From positions 4,650,001-4,714,000 of the forward strand of contig RQOL01000699.1 in the NCBI GenBank assembly GCA_013076295.1: a stretch of DNA of 64,000 bases, read 5' to 3'. The translations under genes and the position numbers were made by a program. The notes below the pieces were generated by a model. The model ran no database searches. It worked only from the letters and a program-made list of their open reading frames with translations, and was not told the DNA's origin. The DNA is from Sanderia malayensis (Eukaryota > Cnidaria > Scyphozoa > Semaeostomeae > Pelagiidae). Shown here piece by piece: positions 11,618 through 28,048 of this stretch (position 1 is its first letter; each line of letters opens with the position of its first letter).

Positions 11618-13297
11618 TCAAGATTTATTAAGCAAATTTTGAAGTTCTTTGAAATGACGTTTTGTGACTTCATGAAGATCAGCAGACACTGTGGAAAAAT
11701 TAAATAAGTTGAAAAAATTTCTTACATCAGAAATTATTTAAAATGCTCATGTTTTCATATGGAAATATAACAGATAATTAATTAATAATAGAGAAACAGG
11801 GAGAATTATCCTGATCAATGCTCCAAACCTTTAGAGTTATAGCTATGGTCTTCTTTAAGAATACTTTGAAGGAAATGCACAATAGCACCAGTTGATATGA
11901 TGCATTCTTCTGGACCCAAGGTGTCAAAATATCCATGATCAATAGCAAATGGATTCCGTGGTGATGGAATGACATTCAACCGTACAATTTCTGATACAAT
12001 ATGCCAGATCTTTACATCTATAAATTATTAAAAATAAAAGCACTTGATGTAGATTTTTGCACAAAACACCATCTGGATTAAGCTGAATCATGATGACAGC
12101 TGATAAAATCACCTTTAGTTGCCCAGTCATTAGTGGTTTTGATGCTTAATGGACTGTCTTTGATTATATCCCGCTCTGCGTGGTCACATTCTGACAATTT
12201 TATCAACCTTTCATGATTTGATCTGACCTGGAATCAGACTTGCTTTGTTTAGCTGGAAATACATACATAATATACAGCATTTAATATTACATGGTGGATA
12301 TAGTGCACCTACCCATACATATGGTGATTTGTATCTTGCGTATGCAGCAATCAAAAATACTGTTGTGCTGGGGTCCAGAGGGGATATTTCTGTTTGATAT
12401 GGACTGGCTGGAGGTAAACCAATCGTGAGAAACTGAAAGCCACTCAAACTACAAATAAAAACAGGGAAACAGAGTTTGTTTTCAATGTTTGATATGTTTC
12501 AATATTAGAAGCGATGATTGGCATAAAGAAAATGCTGAAGCAATCAAAATTACCTCAGTTGAGTGTTTCTTGATAATACAAAAGATTCACTGGAAAGTAA
12601 TTCGACATTATCAAAAATTACTCATGTTCTGGTGCAAAAGTCATCATAGAAGCACCAGTGTCTGAAATAATACCTATTTCTTGGTAGAGTCTTTTTACTA
12701 GGTAAGCTATCTGATGAGCCCTCATTTTCAAATCCATGACTCTCGCAGCGACCCAAAAGATTTCTTGAACACTGAAAGGAATGAAATAAAATGACAATGG
12801 TTATATTTAATTTTGCTAGTTTATTATTATTTTGTAGGTTCTTTCTTTGGTAGAAATAACCATCGTAATTCATGATTCAGAAAACATTGATTCAACTTAC
12901 AGTCTGTTCGTTTTGAACGCGCACAACAAGTTCTTCTCTTCCTCTCAAATACATTTGAAAATATCTGAAGCCCTGAAATTGTCAATTTTTGACCAATGTT
13001 AAATCATACAGTCACCGCAATAATGTTCAAATGTTTGACAATAAATGAATTCAATTTAAGTTATAATTAACTTTTGTGCTACCCTTCAACACCTCTATTT
13101 AAATCCAGCTCTCTCGCAACGTATGCAAAAACGCATTTGGATCAAATAAAAGACCTTACCTTGAGGGAACCAAACCTTAGCAAATCATTCAAGAATCCAT
13201 GTAGTTTCTTTTTTATTGGGTCATCAAGTGAAGTCTTGTTGCTTTTTGACTGTTTAGGCCCTTGTTGTCGCTGGCGAGTCACCTCGAAGGAAGCCAT
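11618..13297 (-). CDS. Unrecognised conserved-looking protein, 284 residues
   Basis: A complete eight-exon gene: 13160-13297, 12901-12972, 12674-12771, 12554-12589, 12313-12448, 12113-12227, 11829-12017, 11618-11688. All junctions are GT-AG and the frame closes over 855 nt, which strongly argues for a real gene. The start context is ATGGCTTCC at 13297. I do not recognise the family. Visible traits: a basic N-terminus; a helical stretch KKKLHGFLNDLLRFG; a Ser-rich linker at about 71-105; a hydrophobic, Pro-containing core (LSGFQFLTIGLPPASPYQ and VFLIAAYARYKSPYVW at about 117-160); and a C-terminal block VKIWHIVSEIVRLNVIPSP. There is no signal peptide or clear transmembrane helix. It is probably a soluble, ordered protein of one or two domains. 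Confidence 0.75.
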
Positions 13298-14213
13298 GAT
13301 AACGAAATCTTAAATATCTTGTCTTCTAACTAGAATTCTCATTTATATGGACTCCACAAGGAAAATGGCTATCTATCATCCCTGCACTGCAACCCCCAAA
13401 ATTGAATTTATTCAACAAAATAAATGGACGCCTTTTTCATGTTGTTGTTGTTGTTGTGCTGGTAAGCAGTGAAATACGGTAATTGGGTAGGCGTTTATTA
13501 GAGGGGGCGCTTAAAAGGGGGCGCTTATTTCACAGTCCTGAAATTTTAAAATCAAACAACTTCAAAAACAAAAGAATAATCTTGTATAGTTCCGAATGTT
13601 ATTCAATATCAAGCAGTCAAGATAAACTTCAACTGCTGATCTTGACTGCATTGCATTTTCCAAACGCTCACGACCAGATGTAAGTGTTTTTCCAGCCAGT
13701 TTCTACGTTGTTATTTGAGCCAAACAGTGAAAAAGTAAGAATTCTATTAACCGCCCTGGTCTAATTAGAGGAAATACAGAACTTCAAACCCCAAGATCAG
13801 GAAGGTTGGTCTGGTGAAGTTTTTTATATGCATTTCTTCATGCAGAGAATGATTTCTATTTTGCTGCATTGATGCCCTCTGTGGTGTCTCAGTGAATCAT
13901 ACATATTTTAATGTTTTCAAATGTAGCAGCCTTTTGTTGTCTCACTTCATGGATCAGGTTTTGAGAAGGAAGAAAGGAAACACAAATCCATCTGCATTAA
14001 ATGAAACATTTTAGAAATTTTTATCTTACACATATTGCCCCAAATTAATTTTGAATTCCTATCATATGTTATATGATAATAATATCATATATGATAATAA
14101 TACAAATATGTTAAAAGAATTCAAGCTTGAACCAAAATATTACTGTCTTCAATGCCTGTCCTTCAATGTTTGTGTTGAAAACTGAACATATTTTACTAAG
14201 AATTAACTCATTA
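13298..14213. other. Noncoding, with a repeat end near 13430-13545
   Basis: No exon is found. Around 13440 there is a (GTT)n run, followed by a motif of the form GGCGTTTATTAGAGGGGGCGCTT and a second GGGGGCGCTTATTT (13490-13530), resembling the GGGGGCTTATTCGA ends of the elements at 25142 and 32010. Near 14064-14105 is an AT-rich inverted or tandem stretch built from ATATGATAATAAT. Confidence 0.35.
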
Positions 14214-15534
14214 CTATTCTAAGAAATTTGCTTTACAATATTCTTTTGATGACTGCTCTAATTGGTCAATATCATCATGAAGTTTCTAAAACAAAAACTT
14301 GATAATTATTTTCAAAGTCAAAAATGAAAATAAGAAAGTTGAAAATAAGTTCAAGATCTTTATTGCCACCTGTATTTTCTTTATGAGGTTCTTTCTCTTT
14401 AATTTTGCATCTTTAAATGAACTGTCTATTTCCTGTAAAATCATCATTTCCTTAAAACTAGAATGTATGAGCTTTGTGTGAATTGAGTATTAAGTACCAT
14501 GTCTAACATCTCACCATTGAATCTAAAATCTCAATACTTTTCATAAGGTCTTCATCAGTAGATTTATAGTCTTTCTCAAGTTGCCTAAATGATTCTTTCA
14601 GCTTGCTTTTATCCAAAAACCCCTGGGCATTAAACAAGTATGTAATATAATCAATCGTATTTAAATTTGAATCCATCTAAAATAGCAAAACTGTTGTTTT
14701 CTTCTACCTGTTTTAATGATTGATAATGTTTGTCAAGTTTTACATAAATATTTTCAATTGTATCAACTTTTTTTTCCATCATTAATAACGATGAAAGGTT
14801 CTTCTGTTCTTCGGGGTCATGCTAAAACAAAGTGAAAGAAATCATAGGGAAAATTGGAAACCAAACCGAGTTGTGGCCACGATGCCAGTTTTTGAAGTGA
14901 CACTCAATTGTGTTACCTTTTTACCAATAAGCATGAGTTTTGAGCCACTACATAATCCACACTTTTCTAAGGTCTCTTCATAATTTGTCAAAGACTTGCC
15001 TGGTCAATTGACAAAAAAACAAATCATTTAGTGTTCAATTTCAAACACTCATCAAGGGATTAGTCGTTTTATTTTATTTACTCTACTCAATATATACTTT
15101 GCTCCACTTAAATGTATTGAGCACTCTCACACAGTAAATCAACACACTGATTTTATGGAATATAGAATTATTGTTTAAAATCTGGATGATTAAACTGAGA
15201 ATAGCCCTGAGAAAATTTGATACCTTTATATATCAGTCTTTGCCTTGATTTTGGGACTTGTGTAAGATCAAATACCCGATCGCTTAAGTCGTTTATTGTT
15301 GCTTTGGAAGTATTTTGTGCCAGCTCAATTTCATACTTTGTCCGGCCTGCAAAAAATGATGTCAAAATTTATGGGCATGGTATGGTACTCATATGAAATT
15401 ACATCATGCACTCTTGATTTTACTTATTATACAATCTTGCAGCATCGAATAATTAATTTACCATGGATTAGAGTCGCTTTAAATATTTCCTCAACTTTGT
15501 TATGAAGACCATGTGCTTCAACTTCGTCCGCCAT
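14214..15534 (-). CDS. BAG1: BAG1, HSP70 nucleotide-exchange factor (ubiquitin-like + BAG domain)
   Basis: BAG1 binds the ATPase domain of HSP70/HSC70, speeds nucleotide release, and links the chaperone to the proteasome through its ubiquitin-like domain. Seven minus-strand exons (15462-15534, 15224-15346, 14917-14999, 14708-14821, 14515-14622, 14370-14432, 14214-14285) join in frame to 211 residues. Residues of about 25-93 form the ubiquitin-like domain, with RLIYKGKSLTNYEETL and GSKLMLIGKK. From about 94 on is the three-helix BAG domain, with KVDTIENIYVKLDKH, the loop GFLDKSKLKESFRQLEKDYK, IEILDSM and KLKRKNLIKKIQ. The length equals the short BAG1 isoform. The start MADEVEAHG at 15534 fits; no upstream extension is visible. 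A decayed transposon begins about 150 bp upstream, so the promoter must be short or overlap it. Confidence 0.9.
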
Positions 15535-15689
15535 TTTGTTCTAATGTTGTTGTTGTTTTGCTTTGTCGCCTGGAATCAAGCAAAAGTTTCAACTCGATTC
15601 TATCAACACTTTAATAAACAATAAAGAGAACTGCATTACTTCTATTTCATTTTTACTTAATTTTATACATGTTGGCTATTTCAATGTTG

Positions 15690-17960
15690 TCAACGTCACT
15701 TTGTATTCTACCACGTCTGTTCCTGGAACATCTGATGCACAGGATGGCTGATCTGATTGTTGCGAAAGATAATTTAGCATGAACCAAGATCAGATTGTTA
15801 CAACAGATTGAGAAATGTTTCTTTTTTCCGATAATTTCATCGTTAGTTCCGATATGAACCGTTCTGCTTCTCGTCCACAAGAACGTTTTTTTTTGTTTTT
15901 CGCTTGCAATTAACAAGTTCTGCATTTTTTGGTTTTGGTAGGAAGGAGCGAAAGGGTTAAAAACCCGAACATCAAAAAAGGCTCTCTGACCTGTCTGCCA
16001 AAACTGCGAACACTGAGATCAGTGGCGTACAGGGGGGGCATGGGGGGGCGACCGCCCCCCCACCAGAGCTTCTGAGCCATTTTGTCGGAAAATTTAAGAT
16101 TTTGTCGGAAATTTTTCGAAAATGATCTTAAAGGACAGTTTGAAAACATTTTCAAATTGCCAGAAATAGCCTTGACTCTTCCAGTATCGTCAGCTCACGG
16201 CAAACGAGCTTTCAGCTGCTAGAGTCAAGACGTATCTCCGAAGTACCATAAATGAAGAGGGTCTTTCAAACTTGGCGTGGATCTCCATCAATCATGAAAC
16301 AGTGGCAAACTTGCCATTAAGAAAGATGCAAGAACCCTTTCTTGAAGCAAAAACAAGAAAACTTTTCAATTAAACTATTCATCAATTTGTTTTCGATGTT
16401 CTATTTTGGTTTTTGTTCTGTTGTAATCTTTTGAAAATGATAATCACCAAAACATTTCATTTCCCGATTCGTGTTTTTCTCAACTAACTGTCATCTTTCA
16501 TGTTTAGACTCTGTGTATATTCAGAAACGTCTTATCGAACTATTACCTAAATTCGGGCGTGCCCTTGTGGACACGCCCAAAAGGCACACCTTTTTGTCGG
16601 AAAATTTTGGTCTTTGCCCCCCCGCTAAATATTTCTATCTACGCCACTGACTGAGATCCAAGCGAGTTTCATCAGTAATATTTTTTGACGGCGGAAGTTG
16701 TTTACCAGACAAAGGTTGAAGTTGTGGTTCACATTTAACGTCATTTCAGATTTCTTCTGCAAGCTTTATGAACAAGTCTCTGATCTCACTATGGCGGTGA
16801 GGGGTGATGGATGTATCCACATCCACCTCTCTGACATGCTGTTGCATGATCCTCTTTTTACGGCTTGCCGTAGACACACGTAGAAAGCATAAACGTAAGT
16901 CTCCATCTGTATATGAGACGAATGGGACGAGATGAATGAGACGAATCATAAAATTCTCTTTTGTTTAAAGAGAAGTTCTCCAATTTTAGCGGTAAACTGG
17001 AGAGCCATGAAGATGCTCCTTCTAACTGCGAGATCTCATTCGCTTTCTTCATATCTGGTGTCATTCTGGATCTCAAATCGTCCAGTAATTCTTTATTCTT
17101 CTATTTTCTCTCTCTTACAAAAGTCTTCTTTACGACTGTCTGCAACCGCTCGTCAAACTGATACTCCGTGGGTTGATCCTTTATCTTTGAAGAGCTCTGT
17201 TTAGTGAATTTCCTTGAGTTTTGATATTCTATTTTTGAGAGCTGCGAGAAAATAGGAATCCCTAGTCTACCAAATTTGACCCATAACCTCAGGAGTAGCC
17301 TTTCATCTTTTGAGCAATGATGACCTTCCGTGATAGCTGCTATGAACGTGTCATCAATTACTTTGTCAAATGACTGAAGAAATTCTGAGATGTTTGGCAT
17401 AAATCTTATGTGATTTTGTGTCTGAAGCCACTAACGAATCATGCATAGGCTGCTTGTGGCTCTGACTTTGCAATTTTACATAACGTTTTGAGTTTTGAGT
17501 TGTGTTGTCCACTTTTTACCAGCTCTTTGACGTAGTTATCTTTAGCTGCAGAGGTTCCCACGAAAGATCCTAAATACTTGCTACCAGACTCGGCAATATT
17601 TATGTTTGTTCCAGTAAACACTTCAGAAAAAATATCAAATTTGTCCTCTTTGACAATCAACCAAGATTTAGAAGCATTAGGATAATATCCAAAAAGTGGG
17701 CCAAACTGTTCAACGTTCTCCCACCACTGCTTTAAATGATGAATACTACCAGCTCCTCCTAAATCATCTGCATATGCTGCATGTTTGACGATTGGTGGTT
17801 GATAAGTATGAGACGATTTTAACAAGGGTAGAAGTGGCACAATCCCGATGGCATAAGCAGGCATGACGAAAGGATCTCCTTGAGCTGTACCTTAATTTCT
17901 TTTCCACCAGTTATAAACAACCTTGAAGGTATCCCATAACAGTTTGTTACGTATAAGTTG
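15690..17960 (-). mobile_element. Decayed reverse-transcriptase element, split by a hAT insertion
   Basis: Minus-strand translation, with several frameshifts and stops, gives a recognisable reverse transcriptase. It reads LPSRLFITGG-like residues and GTAQGDPFVMPAYAIG (about 17840-17900), then the catalytic AYADDLGGAG and YPNASKSWLIVK (about 17650-17780), and GRLGIPIFS near 17270. Further on are ASSWLSSLPL (about 17010), CEPQLQPLSGKQLP (about 16710), then after the hAT insertion a frame with FGRQVREPF (about 15985) and IRSAILCIRCSRN (about 15740). Families with this layout are, as I recall, common in cnidarian and other marine invertebrate genomes; I cannot place it in a named clade. The copy is dead: at least three frame changes are needed to read it. 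Confidence 0.75.
16020..16649 (+). mobile_element. Nonautonomous hAT element with transposase C-terminal remnant and 8-bp TSD
   Basis: The element starts CAGTGGCGTA and ends TACGCCACTG, which are typical hAT termini. It is flanked on both sides by ACTGAGAT (16012-16019 and 16650-16657), a perfect 8-bp target-site duplication as expected for hAT. Inside, the plus strand keeps a remnant of the hAT dimerisation region: LTLPVSSAHGKRAFS, a stop, then TYLRSTINEEGLSNLAWISI with a slip in frame (about 16165-16300). The internal parts of the transposase are missing (630 bp overall), so it moved by help in trans or was deleted later. C- and G-runs sit just inside both ends. Confidence 0.85.
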
Positions 17961-18599
17961 CCATTGGCGGACAGAGAAATGCTTGGAATCTGGAATCAAT
18001 GCCATTAAAATGGAATCAATAGAACAAGGCTTAGTGAACTCGTAACTGAGAAGCACAATCTTACTTTCAGTAATACTGCAGCGTGGATTAAGCGAAATCT
18101 TGCTTTTAGCTTGGTTCGCTCTGCTATCATTTGTATCCGTGGCTCACGCTCTAGAAAGTACTGTGTTGGGTTCGACAACATTGCTGATGCTGACGTGAAG
18201 ATGAACAATTATCTGATTAATTAACTTTTGACTTTTTGAACTTGTTCTACTTATAATATTCTTATCTCATACTATATTTAATATCCTATCTCCATGGTAG
18301 TATGTGAGAAGCATTCAGTTTTGAACTTATGTTCACTTCTTCCAGCATTATGGGCAGCTTGAAGCAAGAATCAACAGTAGGTGGTTTGCCCTAATCCATT
18401 ACAGATCATAAGTTCCCAAATTGGACGACTTTCCACTCGGCATGCCAATCTGCCATAATCGTCTTTGTAGAAGGAGGCAGTATCTGGTAGATTTGGATTT
18501 AGATAAATAAAATAAGAATCCATGACCGATTCGACCCTTGTACATGTCGTGAGATTGTTCAATCCCAACAACAACAATTTTGAAGTTGACTTCATCGCA

Positions 18600-18782
18600 C
18601 AATGAGCCCTTTCTCTGCCAGAGTGATCTTCCTGGAGAGTGAGCTCAATTATGAGAGTGGCCAGTGGGATCTTCCCTCACCAGTCACTGATGATTCTTTT
18701 CTTGGGTCAGGTAGGGATTTGAACTCAAGCAGGACTTCTGGCATGCGAGTCCAATACGATGTAACCACCAGACGATAGCGGC
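18600..18782 (-). repeat. tRNA-related SINE copy
   Basis: On the minus strand the 5' part reads like a tRNA: a box-A-like TCGTCTGGTGGTTA, a plausible anticodon arm around GGACTCGCATGCC, and a box B GAGTTCAAATCCC, followed by an unrelated tail reaching to about 18600. Internal Pol III boxes joined to a non-tRNA body indicate a tRNA-derived SINE, not a working tRNA gene. The exact 3' end is not defined. Confidence 0.5.
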
Positions 18783-19397
18783 TAAGAAACGGCTTAAGAA
18801 CACTAAATTCATTATTTTGATTTATTGCTTTCGCTTATCTGCGTGTAGATTGTGGAAAGCATTTTACTTGGGAATTTATTGAACTGTATTTTGTCAAAAA
18901 CTGATGACATAAGAAGTACTGTGTTGTATTAGAGAACAAGTCAATCCAAAAGAAATACGCGGATAAATGTTAGGATTGCCAAGGCGAAAGGACGATTTTA
19001 ATGGCGGAATTCTTTGTTGTTAGGATTAATTTAAATGCTATGAATATGCAAAAACGTTTGTGAACAGCTATAGATTTTAATAAAATGGCTGACATTGTCA
19101 TTAGAACCTTGTCTTTTCTCTCTTTTTTCAAGAAATTACAAGTTATTTATTGTTAAATATAAATCGTACTTAACCATTTAAGGATAAGTATATACAGGTA
19201 AAATGGCGGCCAAAAGACCTGGAGCACCTACGATTATTCAAATTCCTGCACCTGTCCTATCCTAAGCAATGTTGCCTTTTGAGAAAGGAATGTGGGATAA
19301 TGAAAACATTTATTTGCACGGTGACAACAAGGGTCTGACTGATGGACAGAACAATACAATACAGGGGGGTTGGGGGTCGAATGCCGACCGGAAAAGA

Positions 19398-19423
19398 ACT
19401 TCACAGGTATCAACCTGTGAAGT
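19398..19423. repeat. 11-bp hairpin (4-base loop)
   Basis: ACTTCACAGGT and its exact reverse complement are separated by four bases. It sits directly before the small reverse-transcriptase fragment at 19440. Confidence 0.6.
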
Positions 19424-19439
19424 AACGTTTTGAGTTGTA

Positions 19440-19480
19440 GTTGTAAAAGTGGACAACACAACTCAAAACTCAAAGCCTTC
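19440..19480 (+). mobile_element. Short second fragment of the reverse-transcriptase element
   Basis: Translation on the plus strand gives KSGQHNSKLK, identical to residues of the minus-strand element (about 17485-17515). The nucleotide match covers GTGGACAACACAACTCAAAA. It is thus a small, inverted copy of the same family about 2 kb away. Confidence 0.6.
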
Positions 19481-20574
19481 GTTCATAATTTTAATGTTGT
19501 AGCCAGTTTAATATATATTGCACTATTTTTATATTGCAGTAATATCATTGCTATGGATATGCAATTTAACATTGCATGGTATGTAGTTGGATGCACTTTA
19601 CATTCGTGTCAGTGAAGACTGTTTGAAAGCAAGCCCTTGTACATTTATTTGAGGAGGGGATGTTTAGATGGAATGTTGTTGTGGGGGAGGGTTGTTCGAG
19701 AAAGTCATGCGCCACACATTGTGAATCCCGAAGCTTGAAAGAGCATGAATTATTAATAGACGATGGAGGCTCTTTTACTGTCACGGCTGAGAAAAAGGCC
19801 AATCAAATTTGAGTCTGAAATCTGCCGCTTGATTACAAAATTCAAGCAGGTGTTTACAATGGTAAAAGTCAACCAACTTTCCACTTTCTAACTTCAGAAG
19901 CGAATTTCGTTTAAAGCAGAGCGTTGCAAATTACTAATCTGTTTTGCAGAGTACAAGCTATGGATTGAACATCAGAGTCTTGTATAGTGGCAAAACATAT
20001 TGTTGTAATCAACCTCGACTTGTAATACATTTTGGGGCACGCACAAAATGCTAGAAATGCAACAAAATGAAGTCTCTGATAATTTTGATGGAAGGAAATG
20101 CCAAGCAAATCCACTTCAATTTCATTTCAAAAGGACATCATGCGAAGGTTTGATAACGTATTTTATAAATCCTTAATTTATTATACTCATCCCTATTTCT
20201 CTCATTTTTTCATAATCATGCACTCAATATATTATTCTTCATTGCTTTTTCTCTATTAGCAGTGGTGGGAAATTTTAATTTGCAGTGCTTTTTAAATTTA
20301 GATAATAAATTATCGTAAATTTTATCTTTGCGTTTCAAACATCTTGTGACATTATGATGCGACATTGATATTGGGCTCAACATTATTGCTGCTTTTGTTT
20401 TGAATGAAATCCACGAACGTGTGGATGAACTTTGAAGAAAAGACAGGCGTCGCAAGGCATCCATTTTTGTGGGAGAATGCCAGCTGTTGTTTTTCAAGTT
20501 TTTGAAGAAAATATACAGCAAAACTTTGCATAGACAGAGCAGGGCAATTACATTACATGTCCCCAATATAGGAT

Positions 20575-20616
20575 ATTATACACTTTTTATGTACAAATAG
20601 ATAAAAAGTGTATAAT
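20575..20616. repeat. 16-bp perfect inverted repeat
   Basis: ATTATACACTTTTTAT is followed after 10 bases by its exact reverse complement. No flanking gene uses it as a terminator; it may be a small mobile-element relic. Confidence 0.65.
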
Positions 20617-21921
20617 GTCGAGAATATTGAGGTCCAATCTCTCTGAAATTTAAAAACAAAGTCAGATTGCATCGGGACTAAAATAAATTATTCGTCTGAG
20701 CTCTCTCACAAGGCAAAACAAGAATCGTCATAGCTTGAGAATAAGTGCAGGCTCTGAGTCGAACATTTTAAAAGATGTTAAGCCTCTGCCTAAAATTAGT
20801 ACTTTTATAATAAAGTGTGCATAAAAATTATGTTTTAAAAGGAAAAGTTGGCACTTGCAGTAAGTTATTTGCGAGAATGAAATTGTTTTGAAGCTCCTTT
20901 CCTAGTAAATGATAAAAGCCGGCCAATTAATTTCTAGCAGGTCATTTTTTTAGAAACAAATGCGGACCTTCTGAAATGCAAATTTAAAAACACAATATGA
21001 ATGCAGAATTTCAAATATTTTTGCTCTCTCTCAATCAATCAGAATTAAACAGGTCAGTAACGGGCTCAGAAAATCGTTGCTTTGTCAGAGGAGCAAGTTT
21101 TTGTTTTTAGCTTCAGCGTTACTTGTCCACAGTTGCTAGACAACAAATATTTACAGTACAATTTAGCACTATTTCTCTTGGAAACTGAAAAAGTGTCCAC
21201 ATGTTTGCATCTAAATTTTTGCAGCCGTTGTTTCGTTGTTACGATGAGATGGGGTTAGCAATATGGCCAGGGGCACTTGACTAAATTTGGTTAGGGGCAC
21301 GGGCATGCCGCCCAAGTTTCAACAACATACACATCGTTTTTCAAGAAACAAGCACAACAGATATAATAAGCGTGCGCAATAAAGTTGGCTGCACTGCACG
21401 AACCCGTAGATTTAATTAACCTGTAGATTTCTTAGGGCAAATTAAAATGCCGCAATGCCGCAATGATTTGAACGAGGCATTGCGGTAAGGCATTTTGATG
21501 TAGCCTCGATGTGGGTAATTATCGGATAAAGACCTGCCTGCGTTGCCATTGGTTAATGATATTCGCTGGGGGTAATGAAGAAACGAAGAGGCAGCCATTG
21601 TGCTAATTTACAGAGAATTTCAGTGAAGCCTGCTTCTTGTGATATTCAATTTGCATTTTACATCATTCCAAAGCATCAGTTTCCAGATTTTTATACAGAT
21701 TTTGGTTACACGTATATCAAGGATAATATTATTTGTGTCAATTGTTCTATGGAGTGATTATAAGCATGCATACGATTTACTAAAAATGATGATTATCTGA
21801 TGTCGATTTTGACCTGCTGAACAACATTTATCATCCTGGGAACAACTCGTGGGAATGTGACAATTTGGCATAACTTTATTCCCATTTTGTACCTAGAAAA
21901 ACATCAAAACTTAATGCTATT

Positions 21922-25685
<3,764 letters not shown>

Positions 25686-28048
25686 ACTGAAAAAATATGG
25701 TTTGAAGTCGTGAGTGTCTTTTCAATTTGTCAACTATCCCTTATTTTCCTCATTTGATTGTTTATAGGTGATGCCCTCTTCTTTCTTTATAATTATTATT
25801 ACATTTGATTTGATCGTGTGGTGATGATGTGTTATTAGCTACCTCACTTTTCCTGTCCACAATTAGCATATCAGTATTGTCGTATGTTTTTATTGGTCGA
25901 CTTGTCATGAAGATTGTTTTTACCACTCACTGCGTCGTTTGTCCGTGACATCAGCGAGGCAGAAATAGCGATATATGAATAAAAATAGTAATCACAACAG
26001 ACATTGCAATCACGACATTGCAACTCATGCCACAGGACGCACGCGTATGCAAACAAACAACATTAGCAAAATATCTTCCAATCTATGCAATAGTAAATGA
26101 TAAGCTAGGACTGTTTGGTTTTGAAATTCTTTCTCATTATTATATCTTGTAGGCCCGTAATGCTGTTTGCCTCTTAAGTTATGTGTAGATACTTGTAGAT
26201 ACAACCACTTGGTGACATTATTAGCTGCTACGTTTTAATTTTAATACAACGACAATTGTATGGCATTAATTTTGATTTATTAATGTCAATCGTTAAAACG
26301 CGAATCTTTTATCGATATGGCTGATACGCTCTAATTATTAAGGTTTGCATGGTGGACAACTAGTGTATTTTTCAAAGTAGTGGCGAAACTTATAATTTTT
26401 TCTCAGAATTTGTGTTTTCAATTTCAATCCTAATCAATTATTAACTTGTAAAAAACTGTAGTAGCCTGTTCTGCGATTGAAATTTGTAAATATTCAAATT
26501 TAAAAAGCTAGTCTTTTCCCTCGATTATTTACACCAGAACAAAGTGGCACTTTTATTTGCAACACATGATACTACGAATTGCACGAAATTCTGTACCTCC
26601 AAGGCTTACACCTTCAAAACAAGCTTTAATTCTTTGCATGTTGAACACATGTCGTGTACATATGACCAATTTAAATCGAAATCTTCAAGTCGAACTTTTA
26701 ATTTTCTCGCTATAATGCTGGAGGTGTTTGTTTTTGAGAAGGCTGACTGCATTTTGTCTTAAAGGCGATTGAAACTCTGTTATCATTCATATAATTTAAC
26801 AAGTGGCAGGTGCTTAATGATTTATATAATTAACAATTTTTAACCATCAGGTTAAAAATCAACAGTTTTACTAAGGCATAATAGAAATTGAAATTTCACA
26901 AGGCAGTTTCCTTCAATCGGCTTCAACTGAATTAGCACAAGCATTCTCTTCTCATTTAACATGACTCAATGATATATGTTTCGATTTTTCTTCCTAACCA
27001 ATTAATAAGTAATCATTAAATCTATACCTGCACTTGAATTTTATAAATATGCTATAATTAAGTCGTGGATTTGTAAAGTTTTTAAAATTGTTTTCTTTTA
27101 ATATTTGTTTAATCTTTAAACTCTTCAAGGGGTGATTTTTGTGCAATTATTTCACGACACGTGCCAAGCAAAATAATTGTTTTCGTCTTTTCGATAAACG
27201 TTGATGCAATAGTTGTTGCATTTTCGCACAGTTTTTCCATGCAAAATGTTGGCGGATTCCTTTGTTTGGCACTTGTCTTTCGTGATGTGTATGAAAATGT
27301 TTCATATTTTCTGCAGAAAGCTGTATTAAAATATGCTTTTAAATTTATGTTATACCTCAGGCAACATCATTATTTGTCATTTCATTATTTCTTATCATGT
27401 GTCAAAATGATGATATGTTCTTTTTTGCGAAGCCTTCCCTGGTTGAAATCATTCACACACTGAAAGCTGATCGAATAACATTGACCATAGGCAGATATTT
27501 AACCACTGTAGCAAACAGTCATTTATAGCAACAAAATTGTACAATCTTTGATGAATGCAAGTAAACCAAGGTTGACAAATTATATAACGTATGATTCTTA
27601 ATTTAATAGTTATTGTTACGCCCGACGGGCACTCTGCAACAAACTATGTGCTAAAAGCATACGTTTCTTATAATTTGATCAATAAATAGCTTTACCGATT
27701 TAGACTGCTGGGATATTACGCCATGGAATGGAAGCTGGATGAATACAACAAGAAAATATGTTCTACAAAAAATGACGACCCAGAAATAAATGCACTTAGC
27801 AGCAAAATATAGCATATTTTTTATCTTAGGATGTTTCAGTTATGATTTCGATGACGCCATGTTGATAAAATCTCTGGATTTTGGTGGAAAGTACATTTTG
27901 TTATTGTTGACACCGTTTATCGTTTTCTTCAATGTCTTCCCATTCGATTTCACGATTATTGGGATAAATCGATAATAAACCTAGGAAGAAGAATTGTGTT
28001 ATTAAGGGATGTGAAAATCGTACTGCAACAAGCGGAGACGCCGTTGAT
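25686..28048. other. GSK3 3' UTR and intergenic AT-rich DNA
   Basis: No supportable exon. Converging genes (GSK3 on plus, ACER3 on minus) end on either side, so part of this is their 3' UTRs. Open frames such as 27161-27463 have no codon or domain signal. Confidence 0.5.

Larger units (their letters stand above)
18783..21921. other. Gene-poor stretch upstream of GSK3
   Basis: No coding exon with splice support is seen. Contents I can point to are the RT fragment and hairpin near 19400-19480 and a 16-bp perfect inverted repeat at 20575-20616. The last few hundred bases presumably hold the GSK3 promoter and 5' UTR. Confidence 0.5.

Noticed and set aside
12622..12873. A frame reading VQEIFWVAARVMDLKMRAHQ on the minus strand
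   Set aside because: Looks helical, but the splice phase from the previous exon selects the CSRNLLGRCESHGF frame, which is the only one that closes through all eight exons.
18700..18782. Functional tRNA gene
   Set aside because: Box A and B are present, but the acceptor stem does not pair cleanly and a SINE-like tail follows; called a SINE.
20216..20566. 116-residue minus-strand open frame
   Set aside because: No domain, no splice context, AT-rich; indistinguishable from chance.
27161..27463. 100-residue plus-strand open frame downstream of GSK3
   Set aside because: Phe/Leu/Ser-rich translation typical of random AT-rich DNA; no similarity recognised.
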